DNA of 64,000 nucleotides from Pagrus major. Taxonomy: Eukaryota > Chordata > Actinopteri > Spariformes > Sparidae. Under the pieces are notes generated by a model. It was not told the origin of the DNA, ran no database searches, and saw only the letters and a list, made by a program, of their open reading frames with translations. The position numbers were made by a program, and so were the translations under genes. The stretch spans positions 11,551,381 to 11,615,380 of the forward strand of contig NC_133233.1 of the NCBI RefSeq assembly GCF_040436345.1, in the 5' to 3' direction. Shown piece after piece: positions 13,788 to 24,489 of this stretch. Position 1 is the first letter of the stretch, and every line of letters begins with the position of its first letter.

Positions 13788-13888
13788 TCAGTATCTCTCA
13801 GCATGCTTATGGTCTCCATAGCTCTCGGTATTGAAGGGTTCCTGTTTGATCTCCTTGATGTGTTTCTGTTCCACTAACTCCTCCGGGG
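13788..13888 (-). CDS. Probable 3'-terminal coding exon of an unidentified gene
   Basis: On the minus strand a long polypyrimidine tract (complement of 13891-13927) ends in CCAAAAG, a good acceptor. It is followed by 2 bases plus 33 codons ending in TGA at 13788-13790. The encoded C-terminus begins PEELVEQKHIKEIKQEPF and ends with HAERY. It is charged, looks partly helical, and holds IKQEP, which fits the SUMO-attachment consensus (hydrophobic-K-x-E) often seen in transcription factors. Codon choice is even and the frame has no other stop. I do not recognise the protein. I found no upstream exon I would trust, so the rest of the gene would lie to the right beyond a long intron, possibly outside the window. 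The alternative is a chance open frame next to a GA tract. Confidence 0.45.
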
Positions 13889-13893
13889 CTTTT

Positions 13894-13927
13894 GGAGAGA
13901 GAAAGAGAGCGAGAGAGAGAGAGAGAG
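13894..13927. repeat. (GA)n-rich microsatellite
   Basis: Nearly pure GA tract with single-base interruptions. Read on the minus strand it is a CT tract in the position of the polypyrimidine stretch for the exon at 13788-13888. Confidence 0.85.
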
Positions 13928-14192
13928 GATAGAGGAGGATCAAGGATCAAAGTGAATGAACTGGGTTTAGAGATCAGTTCAGGGATCTGGCAGTTAGATT
14001 ATGTAAAGTCAAAAGATGCCACCCCTACTTCCAAAAGGGTTCGTGCTTGGTAAAGTGTACATGGAGCTTGTTTGTAACAATGTCAGTCGGTCAATCTGTC
14101 AGTGTGTCAGGCAGACACTGGTCGAAATTGATGAAAGTGTTTGCTAAAAATGAACGTATCGCTTTAATAAACAGATTAAGTTAGCTATCTCA

Positions 14193-14536
14193 GGTGCAAT
14201 ATGTAAGAATTGGCCGCTTGTTGAATTCATACTAAAGCAAATAGGGGGCAGCACATCACCAGATTAACCGCTATCTGCTGCCAACTGTAGCTGCAGTTAG
14301 CTAGTTAGCGCAGTTAGCTAGTTAGCGCAGCTAACCGTGCACCAGGTAAGCGCTGGTGTTTACGCTGCTAGCGCAGGAGCCTTTGGATCAGGATGGGCCA
14401 GGGCATGATGGTTAGCATGCTAAACATGCTTTTCAACAATACATCAACGTCATAATGTCAAAACTTCCATCACATTCTGTTGATACCTTTAGATAAGTTT
14501 TAAAACTTTCCAACCAAATTTCTTACATATGGCACC
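14193..14536. mobile_element. MITE-like element, family A
   Basis: Terminal inverted repeats: the left end reads GGTGCAATATGTAAGAA and the right end is its near-perfect complement, TTCTTACATATGGCACC. The element is about 344 bp with no coding capacity. Inside is a short direct duplication of GCAGTTAGCTAGTTAGC (about 14293-14330) and a CAGG-GGGCCAGG/TAGCATGCTAA segment shared, in opposite orientation, with the copies near 24.4 kb and 46.1 kb. It is non-autonomous; the transposase superfamily is not assignable without target-site analysis. Confidence 0.75.
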
Positions 14537-14539
14537 TTT

Positions 14540-16365
14540 AAGTTAAGCTTCACCTCTGAGCTCGCTTAAAGGTAATAAACAATGGAAAGCTTGAATAAAT
14601 AGATAAATGGTTGAGTGATTAGTAAGAAATAATGGATGAAATAATTAAATAAATAAAAAAACACTAACTGAGCTTTAGAGCAGCTGGCAGGTAGACTGTT
14701 TTAACCTTAGACAGAGCCAGGCTAGCTTTCCCACATGTTTACAGTCGTTATGCTAAGCTCGGCTAATGACTTGCTGTTATGTGGCTGAAAGATGAGACTG
14801 GTATCAATTTTCCCTTCTAACTTTCGGCAAAAGACAGATATTTACTGTCTAACTATTCCCTTAAATGTGTGTCATTAAGTGATTATGCTCGCCCTGTGGG
14901 ACCACTGACAGAAGCATGAAACACTAGCCTTCAGAAACGTAGCACAACACCCTCCTCTCATGCACAAACAAACACGGGTAAATCAATCCCATGAAGGACA
15001 CGTGTATTGACTCATGTTTGCACTTGTATATTTACTAATGTTAGCAAACACGTACACCCCCCACATGCCTGCACTTGCACAGAAGCGAAGGCATGCATGT
15101 AATGTGAACACTCCCTTGTCAGTTTGACAGTAGCCATGTGTCAGTCCATCCTTAAAAACCTTCTCACAGGGCGTAATGGCGGTTACGGGAGAAGCTGGAT
15201 GTTTATTTAAAGTGAAAACCGTCACCCAGTTTACATTGGGGCTGAATGGACAAGCAGGACTGATTTATTTGTAAAACCTGAGCTGAGCTTGGCTGTAGCA
15301 CCTTCACAGATGTAGAGAGTAGCTCATCATTTAGTTTGCTTTATTTGGACTTGGACTGGGAAAAAATAACATTAGCGTCACTCACGGCGATTCGTACTGG
15401 AGGTGATTTGTGTTACGCTCAAGTTGAGCTAATTATTAACCCCCTCAGGTTGTTGCGACCTAGAAAAAATCAAGAGTTCATGATTTAAGTCTCGTCGATG
15501 AAATTTTTGTTGCAGGGACAAGGAAGAGGTGCAGTTCTGGGAAGCTTCTGTTCAAAAGTGGAAAAAGTTTTGAGTACAGAGGTCTGCTTTATCTGCTGGA
15601 GACCTTTTTCAGTCCAGTGTGGTTTTTGAAACATATTCCACAGAGCACTCCCACTGCGCTGCTGATTGAATGGTTGTATTGATAAAGAAAGTGTGTGTGC
15701 GTGTGTGTGTTGGAGTCGATCACACTCTGACCCGTGGGAATGTGTTGAGTCCGACCAGAAAATAGATTGCATTGAGAGCTAGAAATGGGAGTTTGGACCC
15801 TCTGGGAATCTCTGGCTGCCTGACTGTCCCCTAATCAGACTTTAAATATTTATATGACATTTTGACACAGAGCCTGTGTAGAGAGAGTGTGTTTGTATGT
15901 GTGTGTGTGTATGTGGGTGATACAGAATTTGCCCTAAGCTTTATGGCACACTATAAGACAGAACTGGACCGCTCCGCATGCTTTGCTTAGAATCAGGACC
16001 CTGGGGCGTCTGCCATCTGCAGCCTGGCATCAAGAGGCCTCATACAGATTATGTCATGACATGCCATCAGGGACAAGATTATTATTCCCACTGAAGGCGT
16101 CTGACACCTTTACCTTTACATGCAAAGTCTTTCGTTAATGTCACTCAATAAAAACCTGAGACTCAATTCAGCAACACCAGCAGAGTACCGAACTGTCTAC
16201 AGAAATAATTACCAACCCAGGATACCTGTACCCTGGAGGGTGCTCCTGCGGTTGCCAGGCGGTGAGAGTGGAGTAGCTCAATGTGAAAAAAGGAAATTGA
16301 CTGATTTAAAAATAAAGCCTATATCGACATATTGAGTCTGCTGTAACACCTGAATAGGGAATGTG
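14540..16365. other. No gene seen
   Basis: AT-rich sequence with only short chance open frames. It holds small GT-rich tracts (about 15690-15710 and 15890-15912). I see no splice-framed coding exon, RNA gene or transposon terminus that I can support. Confidence 0.5.
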
Positions 16366-16369
16366 TGAA

Positions 16370-17190
16370 AACTTATCATGAAGCAAACAGAGAAGTCGAA
16401 ACAGGTAACTAAAAGTATCCTTATCTGTAATTATTTAAAGTATAGCTATGAATAAACAGTTCAAATAGTCAAAACGATCAAAAAATGCATGAAAATGTTG
16501 GATAAAAATGTATAAACATATAGCTGTCTTAAACAGATTAAGCTAGCTATCATAGGTGAAAAAGCCGGTAATGTTATGGTTGAATATGTTGCTAAAAGTA
16601 GGCAAACTTAAAAAACTACAGTTAAGCTAGCTGAAAGATGAAGTAGCCTAATTAGCAAGCTTAAAGTTAATGAAGTGTAAAAAAGCTAAAATAGTTGAAA
16701 AATTGGCTAAAAATAATGGATAAATACTTTAAAATGTTATCTCAAGTTAATGGATGAACAGAATAGTTATTAGCTAGCTTAGAGGTATCCAATGAAAACA
16801 TATGGTGAGAAAGTTGTAAATAAAATGGTTGAAATAGATAACTTAAAGAAATGGAAAAATGGTTGAATAATTAGAAAAATATAATGAATAAACAATTGAA
16901 AACATTAGCTAAAAGTAATGGATGTACAGATAAAATAGTTATTGCTAGCTTAAAGTTAGCCAATGAAAGACAGTGGTGAGAAAGTCAAACATAAAATGGT
17001 TGAAATGTATAGTTAAAACTAATGGAATAATGTCTGAATAATCAGCAAAGAAATAATGGATACAAAATTGAAAAAGTAGGTAAAAGTAATGAGTAAACAT
17101 TGGTATAGTTAGCTAGCTTGAAGGCAGCCTAAAAATAATGAGAACACAAAAGGTAAGGTAAGTAATGGATAAATGGTTGATAAATCACTC
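16370..17190. repeat. Degenerate tandem repeat, period about 170 bp
   Basis: Related segments containing AATGGATG.ACAG, ATAGTTATT..CTAGCTT, CCAATGAAA and AAAATGGTTGAA recur at about 16752, 16919 and 17091, spacings of roughly 167 and 172 bp. Weaker copies precede them. The whole block is very A-rich on the plus strand and has no coding capacity. The sequence is unlike the 172-bp satellite despite the similar period. Confidence 0.65.
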
Positions 17191-17199
17191 CAAGTAGTA

Positions 17200-18498
17200 G
17201 AATGATTGTAAACTTGACCAAACTGACCTGAACACCGACTCTATAAACTTATTAACACTTAGTATGAAAACATTATTGTGACAATATACACTTTTATAAA
17301 TCAGTAGTCTTACTATCGATTTAAAAACGACTCTAAACAGTCAAACTCTTCATGTGAAAGGGGCTGAGCTGAGGAACATCAGACTAAAGCGACTGGTGTA
17401 CATGATGTCTGCCTTTTCCTGGCTTCCTATTTTACTGAATAGAGACTATCGGGACTTCAAACACCTTTGCTTGTTTTTCGCTAATTAAATCTTCAGTGTT
17501 TTCGGGCAGTCGATTTCCTTAAACACTTCCTTGTCTAATTTTGAGTTTACCTTTTAAGTTCAGCTCGTGGGCATTGGCAAGAGATTCCCCTTGCTCAGGA
17601 TGTTGATCGGCTGTGTATAATGTGCATTATCCTCCGTAAGACGTATTAAGGGCTTATTTCGGTAAGACACTCCAGCTCTTTAAATCAGAACCCGGCCTGC
17701 TTGCAAGCTTTCTCCACCATCTTTATTCTATAAACTGCACGACAAAGCCAAGAACGTTTTGGCAGCGGCTGTAAGGTTTTTGCTCCATTATTCTAATTGC
17801 CTTTAACCTGTAATCAATATTTACAGCACAGACAACCCACAGGGCTGAAGGACTAAGCATTTCTCCTCTTTCTCTTGCCTTTGATTTGATTAAGGGAGGC
17901 TGCAGCCAGAGTGAAAGTGCACTTCCTGGTTATGGCTCAGGACGACCGGGTGATTTTCTTTCTCCAAAATCACAGTGTGATAACTCTTGACCTTCCGCTA
18001 CACCTCTGGAGTCAAAGAGTCTTCTTGCCTCACAGTGAAATCGAACAATCTGCTCAATACAATCGACCTTTGTCATGTATTGTTGGCGAAATGAAAAGGC
18101 CTGCAATCGGAGAACAAATAAAAAGGTCAGATAAAAAGAACGGAGAAGGTGAAACCGAGGCGAGGACGCGCTGACAAAGATGAGAGAGAGCAGGAGAAAA
18201 GGGGGTAAGTGGGATGAGGAAGGGGAGGAAAAAAGAGCCCGGAAAGGAGAAGAAACGGTGAGAAATCAAGTCCTCCGGAGTGTGAAAGGCCAACAGCTCA
18301 TGCTGTGAGTCCATCTGGCCTCCTCGCTCAGCATGTGTGTGTGTATGTGTGTCTGAACGAGTGGACGAGTGCCAGAGCGAGAAATGACCCCATATATGTG
18401 TTTGTGTATGTAAGCGCGAGGCTGCATATGTGTGTTTTTGTGTGAGAACATGGCTGCTCGTCTGTGTTTGTTGGCAAGTTCGAGCATCATGCCTGCAG

Positions 18499-18500
<2 letters not shown>
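17200..18500. other. No gene seen; possible conserved non-coding block at 17560-17900
   Basis: No supported coding exon. The stretch about 17560-17900 is mixed in composition with homeobox-like ATTA words, and could be an intronic or intergenic regulatory element. From 18180 to 18500 the sequence becomes purine-rich and then GT-rich, leading into the microsatellite. Confidence 0.35.

Positions 18501-18595
<95 letters not shown>
18501..18595. repeat. (TG)n microsatellite, 95 bp uninterrupted
   Basis: Forty-seven perfect TG units plus a final T. Cys-Val and Thr-His open frames across it on both strands are artefacts of the dinucleotide repeat. A tract this long should be highly polymorphic in length and can adopt Z-DNA. 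Confidence 0.98.
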
Positions 18596-18597
<2 letters not shown>

Positions 18598-18927
18598 ACA
18601 GCCCCTCGGCGCTACAGTGTGTCATTGCCTGACCTGTATACAGTCAATGGGGACACATCTGTGATGCTCGCGGTACATGAGGCTGAGAAAGACAGCCGGA
18701 GGTTCTTAGTGAAGGGTTAAACACTTCAACTTGGATATTTGATCTTTGCTGCTTGTAAACTTATTTATTTATTTTAAAGCTGATACATATTTAAATCCCG
18801 AGCACTGAGGTCCATCTTATAATGCTGTGTTGGTGTTGTTCCTAGATCATATTTAATATCGCTGCAGGAACATCATTTCAACTTCTGATACACCCACTAC
18901 TGGAGCAAGCCGTCTTGGCTGGATGCT

Positions 18928-19320
18928 TAAAGGAACAATTCACCCAAAAATGAAAATTCGGTCATCATCTATTGACCCTCATGCCAATGGAAAGTTAAGT
19001 TTCATAATCCACAGATTTTTCTGGAGCGTCGCAGCAAAATAGCATTGCAGCCTTTTCCTACACAACTGAGGTAGATGTGGAATTGTTTTAAAATGTAAAA
19101 TAATCAACCGAAAAAAAACATGAAATGGCTCCATGCAGGAGCATGTTAAAGTCACTATGTGGTACAAGAACCTGACAGAAATGTTCCCATGACTGTTGGA
19201 CTTGTCCTCTCAAAAAAAGCTTATGATCCGTGGAAAACAAGCAGACATTTATCTTTTTGAACTCTGCTTGCCTAATTGTCAGCATGTGTGTGATCTTTGC
19301 TCTCATGTCCCTTCATTAAC
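18928..19320 (+). mobile_element. MITE-like interspersed repeat (AAAGGAACAATTCACCC type)
   Basis: The left end reads TTAAAGGAACAATTCACCC followed by AAAAATGAAAATT and GTCATCATCTATTGACCCTC. This is recognisable from memory as a very common fish repeat end (AAAGGAACAGTTCACCCAAAAATG type). The right boundary is blurred, at about 19.3 kb. There is no coding capacity. Confidence 0.6.
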
Positions 19321-20014
19321 CTCCACTCTGGATGAATCACATTTGTAGTGCCCTGCTATCTACTTCCACTCAGACAGAAACATGCTGCACATATGAACAG
19401 ACAAAATGAGTTCACTTGGTTCTTTTCCTGATTAGAAAAATTGGAAATAGCCTCAGTTTGTGGTTAATAGATATTGGATTCACTGCATTTGGGAAAAACA
19501 ACATTAAATGAACAGCTCCCATTTTTAGTTTTCAGTTTCTTGTTTGAGAGTTGAAAATCTAACTAGACCAGAATTTAATGAGCTTTACTGTTTTCATTTA
19601 GCTCAGTGATGAATAGTAGCTAATCGTGTTTTTCATGCTAACATCCTGTTTCAAATTGCACGGATGCACTGAGTCTTGAAGAAAAACCCCAGTGGCCCAT
19701 GAAGGCACCTTCATCAGATCAGATGGAGGTGACACAAAGGAAATAAGGCAGCTGTATCTGTACTGTACACACTCTTGTGCTGTATGTTTATGCTGCTGTG
19801 TGAGTTTTTAGGCCATGTGCACAGTTCATACGCTGCAGTCTCAGCCTGCGAGTACAAACTATCCAGGGAGCTCATTATGTAAACAGCCTACAGTAAGTTG
19901 GTGACCTTAAAGGAATCTCTTGTATTTTACCATACTTTGCCCTTTTGGCCTAATTCAGCTTGTGATAAACATCCAAACTGTATGATGAAAAAAATTCAAG
20001 TCTTGCATCATAAT

Positions 20015-20028
20015 CCCCCCCCCCCCCC
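20015..20028. repeat. Poly(C) run, 14 bases
   Basis: Uninterrupted C14. Such homopolymers are error-prone in sequencing, so the exact length is uncertain. Confidence 0.9.
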
Positions 20029-21360
20029 TTCAATAACAAATGGTGATGAAACAAACAGCCTTTTTAAATCCCTCTGAATCCTCCCTTCTTCGCTCCCCGA
20101 GCACTGTCTTGTCCCTAAATATCCCCTGACCCATTTCAGGCTTTCGTTGGAGACAGTTTACGCGGTGTTGTATAAAAGGAAGTCTGGTTCAGTCGCTGCT
20201 GTAGTGCCAACAGTCTGAGGGGCTGATCGACTGGAGCTGTGTTTACAGAAGTGTGAACAGTCAAAAACAAAACAATTACAATGAGCGATCTGTCGAGTGT
20301 GTGCAGAGGCTTCTGTCACTCGAATGATAAAAATAGAAGCCATTTGTGCAGGTTTATTAGTGATTTAATTTTGGGTGTCTCGTCTCTTATCATGAAACAG
20401 CGCACAGTTGCGTGTCTAATGTGATTTTTGACTGATTTAATACTGTAAGTCACTTATAACTTTTATAACTTTCTAAGAGCAAATGAATGAGTCACACCAG
20501 CCACATGAGAGCCACTGCTGTGCCAGTCTTTACTCAGGGACAACATTATTTATATAGCATTCTTCATACACGACATGTACCTTCAAGTGCAAACATCAAA
20601 ATCAATATGGATTTTGGTAATGGAGTCAGTGCCAGTGATGTCACAGTGGAGCGACCACACCGTTGACTACACCTGTAAAGCACTACAGCGATGTGTGAAG
20701 TTAGAGGTCAGCAAAAACAAGATTTTCAGGGGGTGTTAAGTTGCTCTTCACATAGATAGAGATTGATTCAATAATAAATTAAACCAAGAGCTAAACTGTT
20801 GAAGATTTAAAATGCTCAGAGTAAAAACAAAGAAATAAGATGAAATACTATTTACAAATATGTTATTTTATCACGTAGTTACAGTGAGAGGGATCCTCTT
20901 GGCAACAAGCGTTGCAAGTTCAGCTAATTTTTAGCTAGCTAGCATTAGCTTACAGTAAACACTGACTTTATACCCACACTTCTAAGACTTTATATCTTTG
21001 TTTGGTTTGTTAATATTTAGGAATTTGAAATCTGCCACATAAATTAATCTTATTATTATTAGTGTCAGATTTTTTTTTGTCTTTCACAGATTTGGTTGAT
21101 TCCCCCTCCAGTCCCCTGTATCTCTTGTGAAATGTGTGTTAATGTGTCTGTAATTTGAACTCACACTGATGTATAAATACACTTTGTCAAACATACTACA
21201 CAGGTTTTGTTTTTACCTGGACCATCAGCAAGATGTTTGACCATTTCTATATAGACACCCCCTACGAATGAATGGAAGAGTCTCACAGCCTGTGGAAAGA
21301 CGCTGCTCTGTAGTCTGCTGGTACAGTACGGCACTAAGACGTTCAACTTTGTCACGCTAC

Positions 21361-21440
21361 ACGGTGGTGCTCATACTGCTTTTGTCCACAGGGGTCGCCA
21401 GAATCAACAAAAAATGAAAGTTCCTTGTAGATGCTTTAAA
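21361..21440 (+). repeat. Interspersed repeat fragment, copy 1 (GTCCACAGGGG type)
   Basis: Shares the string of words TTTGTCCACAGGGG-CGCCA, TCAACA, AAAG, CTCCTTGTAG.TGCTT with 48095-48170. It is therefore one of two dispersed copies of the same unknown repeat. Confidence 0.55.
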
Positions 21441-24333
21441 TTATCTGTTTAATAATTAATACTTTCATGTAATGTTCTTAATATATGATTCAGTAAATAA
21501 AGCTGAGAGTTAAATAAAACTTAATTGGGATTTTAGTCAGTCAGGTTGTTCGAGACTCTCTGGAGAGTCTTATTTCACTGTGGTTACAGCCCCATTCATC
21601 TATATGAGTCTGTAACAACCTGTGAGTCTTAACAGAGGCATTTTTTTCCCAGCAGCAGCTATTTTTTATTGCTCAAACAGGGTCATTATTAGTGCCAGTA
21701 CCCACAGTTAGGCTTATTTGACATGAATTCATTAGTAAATACTCAAATAGATGTTCCAACAAAATCTTGGCAGATACCATCAAAAGCTAATGGTTTCAGC
21801 CAATCACCCTCTTCTAAAGCTCCTCCAGTGAACAGATACAGCTCCAGCTTGTTTCTGTAAAGCACTGACCTTCCTATAGAGAGTCTTTGACAGTTACAGG
21901 ATGGGAGACGAATGTTAATAAAGACATTTTATTTTGGCGGGTAAGGGTTAAAATGGTGACACGAGTACATCTTTATTTCAACCATCTGAATTCATCGAAA
22001 TCCAAAGAGATTCAGCGCTCTGATTTGTCCACAGTCCAGCCAGACACTGCCGGAAAAGATTATTCTTTCTTGGCCTGGTGGACCCAGACAGAGTGGCCTT
22101 TTACTGGGCTGCAGTAAAGAATGCCAGCCTCCTCTAGCTATTCATTATCTTAAGTGTGTCTGCAGCAGACAGTGAGCGGTGCACGATGGGAAGGACTGCT
22201 GAAACAAGCTTTTCAAATGGGAAGATCTCACAGGAGACTGTTAATTAATGAGCGGATGCGATGGGTCTGATTAAGATGGCTGATGTCTGTGTGTTGTTTT
22301 CTATTTCAAAAGAAGTCTTTTATTATTTGGTCTTTATTTTGAATAGAGTCTTATTTCTAGGAATTATTAGGAAACCAAACACAACTGATGTCTGGTGTTC
22401 CTGTTCTACTTTAATATCTAAATTATGAGTACACTTACACCACATTACTTTGTGCCACAGACTTTTCCTATTCAAAGTGAATCACTGGCTGTTTATAGTG
22501 GGTTGATAAGTACTGATATTATAACAGAGAGTGGGAATGCAATGTCTCTTACGACTTGTGACCTGGACTGCAACAAAACAACCAAAGAGTTTAACTATCC
22601 CTAATGATTAGCTTTTATTTTTTAGATATACTGTAAAAGGTCATACAGTCATACAATTTAATGGAATCTACTCATCTTTTCTCATAAACTTAATGTAAAT
22701 ATTTCAAGTTAATTCAACTTAAAATGTCTAGTTTTTACTTTCAGAACATATAACCTCGAGTTCTTCTAACTTTAAGTATTTTGACTTGAAATAAGGAGAT
22801 GCATGAACGTACTGTACAGAGTTCAATCAACTCATTAAAATAAGTTTCAGAAGAAACCTGATCAGCCACCTCTTGAAAAACGATACAAAAATGATCACCT
22901 AAAACATTGTCTGCCCTCGTGTTTTACTTATTCAACCTCATCTTTTAGGGCCCAGACACCAAAAAGACATCACAGAACTAGCTGTGACGAAGGCCGACTT
23001 TTGTGTTGTCTCACTTCACCTAAAAAAATTGCACTTGAACACACCGCATAGACAGTCGACAGCCAACTATTATCACCTGCGTGAGAGGAAAAAACTCCAT
23101 ACCACTAGATGGCAGTAGTTTGTATTTATTATTCAAAAAATGGAAACTGAGAGACCAGGGTCTGTGGATATACAGATAAAGCACAGTTTTTTGACAGCAC
23201 TCGTGCTAATATAGCCACTTCTAATTGAGATTATGTGTGATAGAAAGTTGCAAGTGGAACGGGCGACGACGTGGAGGTGAAGAATAATGAAAAAACACAC
23301 TGAATGGGTGAAATCATAGCTACTACAACGACAGGCTCAATAGGCAGAGTGATTTCCCTCACTGACGGGCTCCACCACTGATTCAGTCTGCTCAGTCAGC
23401 CGAAAAGCCACCAACAAGGGCTGACAAGCGCCAACAATGTGGGAGACACCACAACAACTTGGGCCACAGACGCTCACCGTCAGTCCAGACATTGGCCCGC
23501 TGTGAGCCTGGTGATGAATGAGTCCAACATTTTTTACAGTGTAAGGTTGGAAGGTAAGCCACTTCTGCTGAAATCACCTGAAACCACTTTCTTTGACATA
23601 ATCTGGTGTGACTTCATGTCTGACACTTAAGTCTTTCGGTCTAAGGATTGCTGCAGTTGTGCGTGATGTCTTAAGTCAACAGCACAGCCTTCTGATAACC
23701 TAAGAACAACGACAACTTATCTGAAGACAGAGAAATCATCTACCTTAAATACACAATGGAAGGGGTAATTGATATAAAAAGTATACATGAGTCAGGAGAA
23801 ATAAACGTCAGAAACATGACAGCCCTGACTTGTGTTTTGGATGAGTTGATAAGGAGCTGTCTGAGGTTGATCAGCCTCACCTGTTGATGTGCACCTTGAT
23901 GCGTATCAAAACATCAGTGTCTCCGCTGTAATGAGCCAGGAAGAGGAGCAGGAAGGGGCTGATTAAACTAATCTTGTAACTGACTTCCTCCATCTTCTAG
24001 TGATTAAACACTGTAAATGTTAACGGCTCGCTGCTGCTTCAGTGAGACGGGAAGAGAAACTCTGCTGTCTGTCTGTGTGTTTAGTCAGGTGTAAAAATAC
24101 CACACTGTGAAGATACTCCACAACAAGTGAGTTCATTGAAGCTACTTTATGCACTGGTAAGTATTTGTAATCTACAGCGACGCGTCAGATTCTAGAAGAT
24201 CAACATGTGTTTGTGGCGTCGCTGTATTTTTTGAACCACGTATCTCTAAAAAATGGCAACTTTAGATGAGCTGATGACAAAAACATTCTCCAGCTAATCC
24301 AAGAGGGATTTTAAATAGCTTATTTAGCTTAAA

Positions 24334-24480
24334 GGTGCAATACGTAAGAATTTTAGTTAAAAACAAAAACTGTGAAGAAATAACAGTGTTGCCTGTATCA
24401 TGTCTTTGTATTACATTAAAGACATATCTACGGAAGCTAACATGCTAACCAGCTAGCTTTAGTCTGTCCTGGTCCAGTTA
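24334..24480 (+). mobile_element. MITE-like element, family A, left part
   Basis: Begins GGTGCAATACGTAAGAA, the family A terminus. It then carries the internal words CATGCTAACCAGCTAGC and GTCCTGGTCC seen in the copy at 46018-46340. A matching right terminus is not clear, so the copy is truncated or eroded. Confidence 0.6.
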
Positions 24481-24489
24481 CATTCAACG

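Larger units (their letters stand above)
19330..24330. other. Gene-free stretch
   Basis: Five kilobases with no supported exon on either strand. It holds a poly(C) run of 14 at 20015-20028, a repeat copy at about 21361-21440 (listed separately), and a TTAATTAATGAG-containing block at about 22200-22300 that might be regulatory. The remaining open frames are short and lack splice context or recognisable domains. Confidence 0.45.

Noticed and set aside
18054-18720. Long Thr-His and Cys-Val open frames
   Set aside because: Generated by the (TG)n microsatellite.
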